From IMG/VR virus record IMGVR_UViG_3300037485_000582, positions 1 through 36,529 of that record: a stretch of DNA of 36,529 bases. One strand, 5' to 3'. Below are positions 28,951-36,453 of the stretch, piece after piece (positions within the stretch are counted from its first letter, which is position 1; each line of letters begins with the position of its first letter). Source of the stretch: a virus. The notes beneath the pieces were generated by a model. That model was given only the letters and a program-made list of their open reading frames with translations. It did not search any database and was not told the origin of the DNA. The position numbers were made by a program, and so were the translations under genes.

Positions 28951-29229
28951 ATGCTATTAGATGAAATAAAAGAAAATGTATTAAATTATTCAGTTGATAA
29001 AGTTGATATTAAACAACTTAATAAATATCATGAATTGGTATATAATCAAGGCATAGATATGAAATGTGGAATGTGTATTACAGAAGCCTATTTTAGAATT
29101 TCAAAATATTATCGTAAACACATTAATGGAGATGAATATAAGAGAGTAAGTTTATTGAAACTTGCTTTAGTAGAATTTGAAAAGGAGCAAAACTATGAAT
29201 TGTGTGACTTTATAAAAAAACGTTTATGA
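28951..29229 (+). CDS. small hypothetical, first gene of the glycosyltransferase block
   Basis: 92 residues (MLLDEIKENVLNYSVDKVDI onward), helical, with two close Cys (KCGMCITEAYF). No family recognised. It is coupled by a 4-bp overlap to the first glycosyltransferase-like gene, so it may act with it. Confidence 0.6.
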   Translation: MLLDEIKENVLNYSVDKVDIKQLNKYHELVYNQGIDMKCGMCITEAYFRISKYYRKHINGDEYKRVSLLKLALVEFEKEQNYELCDFIKKRL

Positions 29230-29873
29230 AAAAAACAATAGTAACCAGGTCACAAAATGACAAGCTGTATAAAATTGCTAAGGCACTGCTAAGTGATAAA
29301 AACGAGTTTATTCAATGCAAGCAGTTCAAAGGGTTTGAGGGGGCTTTAAATTATTTAAAGTGGATTTTTGAAACTCAAAGCGGATGGGTAGTTAATATAG
29401 ATGAAGATTGCTTTATAGTAAATGAAAGTCTGATAGATATTTGCATAAATCAAATGAAGCGTAATGGCTGGGTTTATTGTGGCGTTCCGGATGGAGGTGG
29501 ATTAATTCCGCATAGGAATAAATCTAGGTACACTGCAAACCCTTTTTTCAATATCTTTAATGTAGATGCAATAAAAGAAAAGTGGCATACGTATAGCGAT
29601 GTAATTGACTTTGAGATAATTAAAGAAATAGAACCTAACTATAATCTTGATGAACCTTTTGCATGGCTTTTTTATTGGATGTTTAAAAATTTTGAATCAG
29701 CTGAATTTAGTGATATTGATAGCACCGATGGAACGTCTACAATAATTAATGTAAATAAAAAGCCTATGCTTATTCATAGTTGGTATAGTCGAATGTACGA
29801 TAAAGATGTAGCTCAAACTGAAAGAATAAATAAATGTATTGAATGGGCTATAATTCAAAAGATGCAAGGATGA
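29226..29873 (+). CDS. glycosyltransferase-like protein (GT-A fold)
   Basis: 215 residues. A DxD-type metal and sugar-nucleotide site is visible in GWVVNIDEDCFIVN near residue 60, followed by YCGVPDGGGLIPHRNKSRYT and a helical C-terminal part (LDEPFAWLFYWMF). The family is not clear from sequence alone; general glycosyl or nucleotidyl transfer to a virion or host glycan is inferred from the neighbouring transferases. It is coupled by ATGA to the galactosyltransferase-like gene. Confidence 0.6.
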   Translation: MKKTIVTRSQNDKLYKIAKALLSDKNEFIQCKQFKGFEGALNYLKWIFETQSGWVVNIDEDCFIVNESLIDICINQMKRNGWVYCGVPDGGGLIPHRNKSRYTANPFFNIFNVDAIKEKWHTYSDVIDFEIIKEIEPNYNLDEPFAWLFYWMFKNFESAEFSDIDSTDGTSTIINVNKKPMLIHSWYSRMYDKDVAQTERINKCIEWAIIQKMQG

Positions 29874-30481
29874 AAATAATAGTACCATACAGAAACAGAC
29901 GCGAAAATTTAGAAGTATTTTTAAAAGAATATTCAGATTTTAATATACTTATTGTTGAACAAGAAGAAAGAAAGTTATTTAATCGTGGAAAACTTTTGAA
30001 CATTGGATTTAATGAGTGCAAAGATGACATAGTTTGCTTTCATGATGTGGATTTAATTGCTGAAAATAAAGAAATTTACAATCAATATGTAGAAGGTGCA
30101 ATCCATCTAAGTGGTTTATGTAGTCAATTTAACTATAAAAAACCTTATGCAGATCTATTCGGCGGTGTGGTTATGTTTGACTCGCTTTCTTTTTTGGCTT
30201 GTAATGGATTTAGTAATTCTTTTTGGGGGTGGGGTGGTGAAGATGATGACCTCTACAAGCGAACTATATTAGCAAACGTAAAAGTAGATATGCAACTAAA
30301 CAGATATAAGTCTTTAAATCACGAAAAGCAGCCGATTACAGCCATGTATGACTCAAATAAGAACATACTTAAGCAAACAGATAAACTATGGCAAAAAAGC
30401 GGTTTAAATTCGATGCAATACGAAATTATAGAAATGCAAAACATATCAGATAATATTCAAAAAATTAAAGTAAATTTATAA
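29870..30481 (+). CDS. beta-1,4-galactosyltransferase-like protein (GT7 type)
   Basis: 203 residues from ATG 29870 (MKIIVPYRNRRENLEVFLKE), which overlaps the previous stop (ATGA); an earlier in-frame ATG at 29843 would extend it inside that gene. The motifs are those of the GT7/beta4GalT family, in order: PYRNR, FNRGKLLNIGF, CFHDVDLIAE (metal-site DVD), and FLACNGFSNSFWGWGGEDDD matching the ...FWGWGGEDDD acceptor-site signature, with a C-terminal ...KSLNH block. It should transfer a hexose from a nucleotide sugar. Bacterial and phage members are uncommon. Confidence 0.85.
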   Translation: MKIIVPYRNRRENLEVFLKEYSDFNILIVEQEERKLFNRGKLLNIGFNECKDDIVCFHDVDLIAENKEIYNQYVEGAIHLSGLCSQFNYKKPYADLFGGVVMFDSLSFLACNGFSNSFWGWGGEDDDLYKRTILANVKVDMQLNRYKSLNHEKQPITAMYDSNKNILKQTDKLWQKSGLNSMQYEIIEMQNISDNIQKIKVNL

Positions 30482-30496
30482 CCAAAAATAAAAATT

Positions 30497-30838
30497 ATGA
30501 GTGATTTCAAATTATGCAAATGGCAACTAAAAGATGGACTTTCAGAAATTGTTTTTAAAAATGAAAGAGGCACACGCTTGTTAATTAATGAAGATAACAT
30601 TAATGACGAGCTAGTAAAGATGGCTACTGATAGAGGTAAGGGGCATTGTTTTGTTGAGCGTAAAATAGTTGATTTAAAAAAAAAGCAATTTCAACACCAA
30701 TACACGCCTGTTACATCAACCTTGAACGAAGTGCCGACCGAAGAGAGCGATTCACTGCCAGCTGTCGAGAACAAGCGGGCAGACTCTTTACAAGTGGACA
30801 AAAAGAAAAAGGGCAGACCAGCCAAATCAAAAGAATAG
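30497..30838 (+). CDS. conserved phage protein containing a slippery site and an overlapping gene
   Basis: 113 residues. MSDFKLCKWQLKDGLSEIVF, then KNERGTRLLINEDNINDEL, is a conserved Bacteroidetes phage N-terminal domain of unknown function; the C-terminal half is a charged, low-complexity tail ending KKKKGRPAKSKE (AT-hook-like). Codon 61 onward reads AAA AAA AAG, giving the heptamer A AAA AAG at 30679-30685. From there a second frame encodes the N-terminus of the next gene. The ribosome could stop here at 30838 or shift -1 into the glycosyltransferase. Confidence 0.7.
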   Translation: MSDFKLCKWQLKDGLSEIVFKNERGTRLLINEDNINDELVKMATDRGKGHCFVERKIVDLKKKQFQHQYTPVTSTLNEVPTEESDSLPAVENKRADSLQVDKKKKGRPAKSKE

Positions 30839-31329
30839 AAGCTGTTGATGGACTCAACATAACAAGTCCAATTCATGGAGTTACCAACTTTGAGTACGCC
30901 TGTTTGCAAAGTCATTTAAAAGCTTTGAGATGGGCTAAGAGTACTGGAGCGAATCATGTAGCTATATTCGAAGATGACATTATATTTGATAATAATTTTG
31001 CGCACAAATTAGACTACTATTTAAAGCAAGCACCCGATAATTTTTGCATCATGTACTTAGGCGGTTCATTTGGTCGTAAACCACAACCGATGAATTTAGA
31101 TTTCACAAAGCAAGTTATGACATGGGGGGCTTTTGCATACATTGTAAATTGTGATTATGTAGGTGAATTAATTAATTCAATTTCTATGGCTAAAAAAATA
31201 ACGGATGCTGTATATATTGATTTTCAAAATAAGTATGTTTGCATCAAGCCAATAAAGAAATTAGTTACACATCCTAAAGGTTTTAGCACTATAAAAAACA
31301 AAGACGTAGATTATAAGCATATAACATGA
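30673..31329 (+). CDS. GT25-like glycosyltransferase without a standard start codon
   Basis: The open frame runs from the stop at 30670-30672 to TGA 31327-31329 (218 codons). It encodes the GT25 (LPS glycosyltransferase) hallmarks: ACYINLERSADRRERF (30706-30753), IEAVDGLNITSPIHGV, then CLQSHLKALRWA and HVAIFEDDIIFD. The YINLeRs.dRrerf block lies wholly inside the 113-aa gene in another frame, and no ATG, GTG or TTG precedes it in this frame. Expression probably uses the A AAA AAG site at 30679-30685, giving a fusion of about 277 aa. The first usable TTG, at 30904, would delete the conserved N-terminus. It is coupled by ATGA to the portal gene. Confidence 0.75.
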   Translation, partial: FKKKAISTPIHACYINLERSADRRERFTASCREQAGRLFTSGQKEKGQTSQIKRIEAVDGLNITSPIHGVTNFEYACLQSHLKALRWAKSTGANHVAIFEDDIIFDNNFAHKLDYYLKQAPDNFCIMYLGGSFGRKPQPMNLDFTKQVMTWGAFAYIVNCDYVGELINSISMAKKITDAVYIDFQNKYVCIKPIKKLVTHPKGFSTIKNKDVDYKHIT

Positions 31330-32477
31330 ATTTAGCAAAAGTTTTTAGAAATCTTTTACCGAAAACAAAGGAAAACAATAATGGTGGAAATGGCTATTAT
31401 AAGTTTGGGCATAATGATAATTTGCCACTTGAATTGATAGAAGCCATTAACAATAGTGGAGTGGCAAAAAAATCACTAAAAAAATATAGCGACTATGTTC
31501 AGGCGGATGGGTTTGTAAGTCCATTAGCTTCAACTAAAATTGTGAACAATGAAACGAAAGAAACGGCGGATCTAATACTTAGAAAAATTGCTTTAGCATT
31601 CGCTTATTTTAATGGCGCTTTTTTGCATATCAAAAGAAATGGACTAGGATTAGTTGAGGCTATTACATTATTTCCAAATCAAAAAATAAGACGTGGTTTA
31701 GATGGTAAAAGTTGGTTATATAATCCAACTATCGGAACTGATAAAGTAGAAAAAAACACGTGGGTAAAGTATCAAAACTTTGTAGGCTACCAAGCAACGT
31801 TAGAAGATTTACAAGATAATATAATTGAATATGATGGGAACGGTGAAATATATTACTGCAATGATGGTAATATATTTGACAGTTCTATTTATTCTTTGCC
31901 AGACTATTTAAGTTCAATAGAGGATATAAAAACATCTGCTGAAATATCTAAAATGGATTATGAAGCCGTTTTAAATGGTTTTGTTTTGGGTGGTGTAATG
32001 ACTTTCGTGGGTGTTGATAACACTACTGAAGATGAAACAGGTCAAACCGAAGAGGATAGAATATCGGATGGATTAACTTCATTCACTGGACTTAAGAAAA
32101 ATTCAGATGGATTAAGCTCAAGATTTGGTTTGCTTGTAAACTTTGTAAAAACAGCCGAGCAAGTGCCTACTTACACAGGCTTCGACCCTAAACCAATACT
32201 AGAAGCTAGTAATGCAAAAAGAGATATTATAGAGCGTGCAGTGTGCAAACTATGGAGTGTACATCCTGTGCTACTAGGATATTCTGAAGCGTCTGTTTTA
32301 GGTAATGATAAAGCCATTCAACAAGCAATGGATATTCTAAAGCAATCGGTTAATCCTATTCAAAGAATAATTACTCAAATGTTTATTGACTTTTATGGAA
32401 ATTCTATTGATTGGACTATAAGTGAATTTGGAGTTAAAAAATTAATGATAAATACAACTACTGAAAATGCGCAATAA
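31326..32477 (+). CDS. portal protein
   Basis: 383 residues. The C-terminal block KRDIIERAVCKLWSVHPVLL then GYSEASVLGNDKAIQQAMDI and NPIQRIITQMF is the conserved region of phage portal proteins, and the N-terminal half has the expected mixed fold (KSLKKYSDYVQADGF). It is the ring through which the terminase pumps DNA. Unusually it lies well downstream of the terminase (15452), capsid and tape-measure genes, after a glycosyltransferase block. Start overlaps the previous stop (ATGA). Confidence 0.85.
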   Translation: MNLAKVFRNLLPKTKENNNGGNGYYKFGHNDNLPLELIEAINNSGVAKKSLKKYSDYVQADGFVSPLASTKIVNNETKETADLILRKIALAFAYFNGAFLHIKRNGLGLVEAITLFPNQKIRRGLDGKSWLYNPTIGTDKVEKNTWVKYQNFVGYQATLEDLQDNIIEYDGNGEIYYCNDGNIFDSSIYSLPDYLSSIEDIKTSAEISKMDYEAVLNGFVLGGVMTFVGVDNTTEDETGQTEEDRISDGLTSFTGLKKNSDGLSSRFGLLVNFVKTAEQVPTYTGFDPKPILEASNAKRDIIERAVCKLWSVHPVLLGYSEASVLGNDKAIQQAMDILKQSVNPIQRIITQMFIDFYGNSIDWTISEFGVKKLMINTTTENAQ

Positions 32478-33105
32478 TGATTATCCATTTATTAGCCTAA
32501 CTGATATTACGCCTATTTATGGGATTATATCACCAAACACAGCATCCAGTCAAATTACACCGCAAGTTTTAAAAGCACAAGAAACCGATTTAGAGGCTAA
32601 TCTATGCGCTAATTTAGTAGATGCAATAGAAGTGCAACTAAAACTAAACATAAAGCAGTGGAGTGCCACTAAAACGTATGCAATAGGTGACAAAGTTTTT
32701 TTTGATAATAGTTATTATATAGCAACTGCAGTAAGTACTAACGAAGCACCTCCGTCAAACAAATGGGAGCTATTTGAGCTTATGAATTTTTGGCATCACT
32801 ACGCTAAGAAATTTTTAATTAGTTCAACTGTAAAAAATTATTTTCCTTATTTAGGAATGCACGCTACACAATGGGGATTGGAGCAATATAATCAAGAGGG
32901 CTTCGGTCAAGTTACTGACAAATCAAGAGCGCAGTTATTGAATGCAGTGACTTCGGACTGTGGTCGCTACTTAAATAAATTATTGGTATATGGAAAATCA
33001 GTTGAATGGACTTTTGATGGAATAAAATACGAGTGTTCAACTGAATGCAATACGCCAAAATTAAAACGTGGTTTAAACTTTAGAATAATAGGAGCAAATG
33101 GATAA
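32467..33105 (+). CDS. head-tail connector with carbohydrate-binding-like insert
   Basis: 212 residues. Residues about 62-98 (KQWSATKTYAIGDKVFFDNS then YYIATAVSTNEAPPSNKW) have the form of a small carbohydrate-binding module of the CBM5/12 type (W...tYa.GdkV.f....Y.a.......P....W). The flanking parts, including the N-terminal DITPIYGIISPNTASSQ and NFRIIGANG end, belong to the connector-type protein that follows the portal. It overlaps the portal gene by 11 bp. Surface exposure at the neck would let it touch glycans. Confidence 0.65.
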   Translation: MRNNDYPFISLTDITPIYGIISPNTASSQITPQVLKAQETDLEANLCANLVDAIEVQLKLNIKQWSATKTYAIGDKVFFDNSYYIATAVSTNEAPPSNKWELFELMNFWHHYAKKFLISSTVKNYFPYLGMHATQWGLEQYNQEGFGQVTDKSRAQLLNAVTSDCGRYLNKLLVYGKSVEWTFDGIKYECSTECNTPKLKRGLNFRIIGANG

Positions 33106-33439
33106 GATAGCAAAAAATACCGACCACTTAGTTACACTTAATCTTAATATAGATGGAGTTGTAATTGACTATTCAGATGTAATAGATTTGCAAGTTATTT
33201 TTTACCAAAAAAAAGACGATGTTTTGAGTTTCAAAAGTTTTGTAAATAATGAAGTTGACTTTGTAGGAAGCCCACCAACGGAAGCTGTTACAACTTTAAA
33301 CAGACAATCAATTAACAAAGTTCCTAATGGTCGTTTATATTGTCAAGTTGATATTTACCTTACAAACCCTGACTTTATAGATGGTAAAAAATTAACAATG
33401 ACCGATATTTTAATTGGCGAATTAATAGACGTGGCATGA
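33098..33439 (+). CDS. small virion-region protein
   Basis: 113 residues, beta-rich (HLVTLNLNIDGVVIDYSDVI), with a C-terminal MTDILIGELIDVA. No domain recognised. It overlaps the connector gene by 8 bp and the fibre gene by 4 bp; possibly an assembly or fibre-attachment protein. Confidence 0.6.
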   Translation: MDKIAKNTDHLVTLNLNIDGVVIDYSDVIDLQVIFYQKKDDVLSFKSFVNNEVDFVGSPPTEAVTTLNRQSINKVPNGRLYCQVDIYLTNPDFIDGKKLTMTDILIGELIDVA

Positions 33440-35133
33440 TAATTATAGATATAGACTTTACTACCAAGCAAATAACTGCAACTACTACCAATGATTTAAC
33501 TTTGGGTATAGGCGGTGGAGGTGGCGGTGGTGTAGAATCAGTAACAGGTGATCTAGTTAATAATACAGACCCGCTTAATCCAATAGTCAACACGCCAACA
33601 TTAGAGCAAGTTTTAGATAATGACAATACATCGGGTTCAAATGATATTGAATTTGATTCAACACGTGGTTTATTGTTTGCGAATAATTCAAGACTAAGAG
33701 AGGGCACAATAGATGCAGGACTAGGAGGGAATAAAGGCATTGCTTTGATTTGTGGAGTAGGTTATGAATATAAGTGGGAAGCTGGCACATTGTATGTAAT
33801 GAATGGTGATGGAACTGGAATAAGACAATCACTATATAATTTCACTAACACCCCAACAGCAACAGACGATACGTCTAAGGGTTATGCAGTAGGCTCACTG
33901 TGGACATTAGACGATGGGACTACTTATGAATGTACGGATGCAAGTGTAGGTACAGCGGTTTGGACTGCAATTACAGTAGGTACAGTCACTTCAGTAGGTT
34001 TGACTATGCCAAGTGCTTTTACTGTGGCAAATAGTCCTATTACTTCAAGTGGAGATATAGCAGTAACAGGTGCGGGATTGGTTAGTCAATATGTAAGGGG
34101 TGATGGTACCCTAGCTAACTTCCCAGCGTCAACAGGGGGAGGGGCTTCACAATCTTTTTATTTGAACGGCTCGGTTTCACAGGGTACATTTGGTGGGGTT
34201 GCATTTAGAGAAATGGATAGAGTGCCAATTTTAGGAGCGGGCACTGATTTTACTATAAACACTAACGGATATATTGAAAGTTTTATAACGGATGCAGGCG
34301 TTCCTAACTTATTAGAGATACCAGCAGGAAATTGGACTTTTGAAACCTACTTTAGCGCATCAAGTAATGGCGGTTCACCTTCATTTTATCTTGAACTATA
34401 CAAATGGAATGGAGCTACATTATCTTTAATTGCAAGTAATTCAGTAAACCCTGAATTTATTACAGGTGGAACAAGAATAGATTTATATGTAAGTGCATTA
34501 GCAGTTCCTCAAACAGCATTATTAGCAACCGATAGGCTAGCAGTTAGAATATATGTAACCAATAGTGGTAGAACAATTAAATTACATACTGAAAATGGGC
34601 ATCTTTGTCAAGTTATTACTACATTTTCAACTGGCATTACAGCTTTAAATGGATTAACAGATCAGGTTCAAAACTTAGCAGTAGGTACGAGCGGAACGGA
34701 CTTTGCAATTAATTCAGCAACGGGAACGCATACCTTCAATTTGCCAACAGCAAGTGCTACCAATAGAGGTGCTTTAAGTTCAGCGGATTGGACTACTTTT
34801 AATGAAAAAGCATCATACACACCACGAGTTCAGTCAATAACTTCAAGTGCAACCGTAACACCAACAAGTGCAAATGATATAGTTAAGATTACAGCGCAGG
34901 CGGCTGGACTTACATTAGCTAACCCTACTGGCACATTTGCTGAAGGTCAATCTTTGATAATTAGAATAAAAGACAACGGAACTGCAAGGAGTATTGCATA
35001 CGGTGCTAAATATAGAGCAATAGGAGTTACTTTACCTACAACAACTGTACTTAGTAAAACCACTTATTTAGGTATAATTTACAATATAACTGATGACACG
35101 TTCGACGTTATTGGTGTAACAACGCAAGCGTAA
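33436..35133 (+). CDS. tail fibre / appendage protein
   Basis: 565 residues. It opens with a short beta strand and a poly-Gly stretch (GIGGGGGGGVESVTGDLVNN), the linker of many phage fibre N-termini. The middle has repeated beta units with TDPLNPIV, YVRGDGTLANFPAS and TSSGDIAVTGAGLVSQYV-type motifs common in Bacteroidetes phage fibres, and a C-terminal beta domain (LSKTTYLGIIYNITDDTFDV). Such proteins bind host surface sugars or proteins. The region is highly variable between related phages. Confidence 0.7.
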   Translation: MIIIDIDFTTKQITATTTNDLTLGIGGGGGGGVESVTGDLVNNTDPLNPIVNTPTLEQVLDNDNTSGSNDIEFDSTRGLLFANNSRLREGTIDAGLGGNKGIALICGVGYEYKWEAGTLYVMNGDGTGIRQSLYNFTNTPTATDDTSKGYAVGSLWTLDDGTTYECTDASVGTAVWTAITVGTVTSVGLTMPSAFTVANSPITSSGDIAVTGAGLVSQYVRGDGTLANFPASTGGGASQSFYLNGSVSQGTFGGVAFREMDRVPILGAGTDFTINTNGYIESFITDAGVPNLLEIPAGNWTFETYFSASSNGGSPSFYLELYKWNGATLSLIASNSVNPEFITGGTRIDLYVSALAVPQTALLATDRLAVRIYVTNSGRTIKLHTENGHLCQVITTFSTGITALNGLTDQVQNLAVGTSGTDFAINSATGTHTFNLPTASATNRGALSSADWTTFNEKASYTPRVQSITSSATVTPTSANDIVKITAQAAGLTLANPTGTFAEGQSLIIRIKDNGTARSIAYGAKYRAIGVTLPTTTVLSKTTYLGIIYNITDDTFDVIGVTTQA

Positions 35134-35134
35134 T

Positions 35135-35920
35135 ATGAGTTATTATTCACTAATATCATTAATGCCTAAGTTTAGTTTTGACGCAGATGCACAAGCCTTT
35201 ATTACAGCAGCTGGAATAACAGACGCTACTCAAAAAAGTGCTATTAATACTTTAGTAGTTGATTTGAAAGGGTACGGTATATGGACTAAGATGAAAGCTC
35301 TTTATCCATTTGTTGGTGGGACTGCAACAACTCACAAATGGAACTTAAAAAATCCCTTAGATACAGATGCAGCATTTAGATTAGTGTTTAATGGAGGGTG
35401 GACTCATTCGGCAAATGGAGCTAAACCAAACGGTACAAATGCATACGCAGATACTTTTTTGAATTTTAACACAACAATGTTATTAAATGATGCTGCATTA
35501 TCTTTTTATTCAAGAGAGGATATTTTCACAGCAGTATTAATGGGTTGCGGATGGGATAATATAACATCTATGATTTCACCAAATTTTGCAAGTGGAGTTG
35601 GAGAATATTCAAGTATTAATTCGGGTGGAAATGGAACAGGAGTAATTAATAAAAGCGGTTTATTTACAATTTCAAGATTAACATCAACTAATGTAATAGG
35701 ATATAGGAATGGTAGCCAGTATTTTAATAGAGCGGTTAATTCGACATCAAAACCTAATTACAAAGTTTTTATAGGAGCAAGAAATTATCTTGGAGCAACT
35801 CAATATTCACAAAATCAATGTGCTTTATCTGCCATACATGATGGATTAACAGCTACAGAAGCAGCTAATTTGTATACGGCAGTACAAAATTTCCAAGTGG
35901 CACTTTCCAGAAATGTTTAA
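35135..35920 (+). CDS. fibre-associated beta-sandwich protein
   Basis: 261 residues. ALYPFVGGTATTHKWNLKNP is a motif shared by Bacteroidetes phage tail-fibre proteins that fold as lectin-like (LamG/concanavalin-type) beta sandwiches; the C-terminus LSAIHDGLTATEAANLYTAV is helical. It follows the fibre gene by 1 bp. Likely a receptor-binding partner; by position it is the counterpart of the fibre-like end at 3-164. Confidence 0.6.
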   Translation: MSYYSLISLMPKFSFDADAQAFITAAGITDATQKSAINTLVVDLKGYGIWTKMKALYPFVGGTATTHKWNLKNPLDTDAAFRLVFNGGWTHSANGAKPNGTNAYADTFLNFNTTMLLNDAALSFYSREDIFTAVLMGCGWDNITSMISPNFASGVGEYSSINSGGNGTGVINKSGLFTISRLTSTNVIGYRNGSQYFNRAVNSTSKPNYKVFIGARNYLGATQYSQNQCALSAIHDGLTATEAANLYTAVQNFQVALSRNV

Positions 35921-35929
35921 TTATAATAC

Positions 35930-36178
35930 ATGAAACTATCACAACTAACACTCGAAGAAAAATTAATTTATGTAGGACTTTTAACTGAACTACAAAAAGA
36001 CGAATTAATAGGTCAACAATATGATGATGATTCATATTTCAATCCGATTCAAGACGCTAACGATAATTGGATAATATCTATTGAAGAAATTGAGAATAAT
36101 ATAAATCCAAAATTTGAATGGTTAAAAGATTTGGAAATGATAATTTACGTTCCTAAAGAATTTAATTTGCCGATATGA
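35930..36178 (+). CDS. small fibre-region protein
   Basis: 82 residues (MKLSQLTLEEKLIYVGLLTE onward), acidic and helical, with a C-terminal LEMIIYVPKEFNLPI. No family recognised. It takes the place, relative to the repeated 92-aa gene, of the unrelated 104-aa protein at 182-496. Overlaps that gene's copy by 4 bp. Confidence 0.6.
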   Translation: MKLSQLTLEEKLIYVGLLTELQKDELIGQQYDDDSYFNPIQDANDNWIISIEEIENNINPKFEWLKDLEMIIYVPKEFNLPI

Positions 36179-36453
36179 CTTTCAAAGAATTTATAAAAGA
36201 GGGTTTACAAACTTTTAGCACCCAAAAGAGCTACTTTTCATCAAAGAAAATAGAACGCTTTATTTCGTTTTCGCTTGGTGTTGGAATGGTTTTCTTTTAT
36301 TATCTAGGTCGTCAATTTTGTTGGAAGTGTAGCGCTGAAATTGATGTAAACGACGTGCTAATATTATCGGGATTGTTATTTACCTATGGAGGGTTCAATA
36401 CGTTTCAAATTGCTAAAGATAAAAAGAAAGACGATGAAGTGGTGGAGGGATAA
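36175..36453 (+). CDS. second copy of the holin-like membrane protein
   Basis: 92 residues, identical to the product of 502-780 except V to S near residue 33, and starting with ATG instead of GTG. The nucleotide changes are otherwise synonymous, so both copies have been kept under selection for the protein. Same layout: two membrane segments and a charged C-terminus. It is either the same locus closed round a circle in another allele or a true duplicate. Confidence 0.75.
   Translation: MTFKEFIKEGLQTFSTQKSYFSSKKIERFISFSLGVGMVFFYYLGRQFCWKCSAEIDVNDVLILSGLLFTYGGFNTFQIAKDKKKDDEVVEG

Noticed and set aside
33510-33535. GGT/GGC-rich run as a regulatory or recombination repeat
   Set aside because: It encodes the in-frame poly-Gly linker of the fibre protein.
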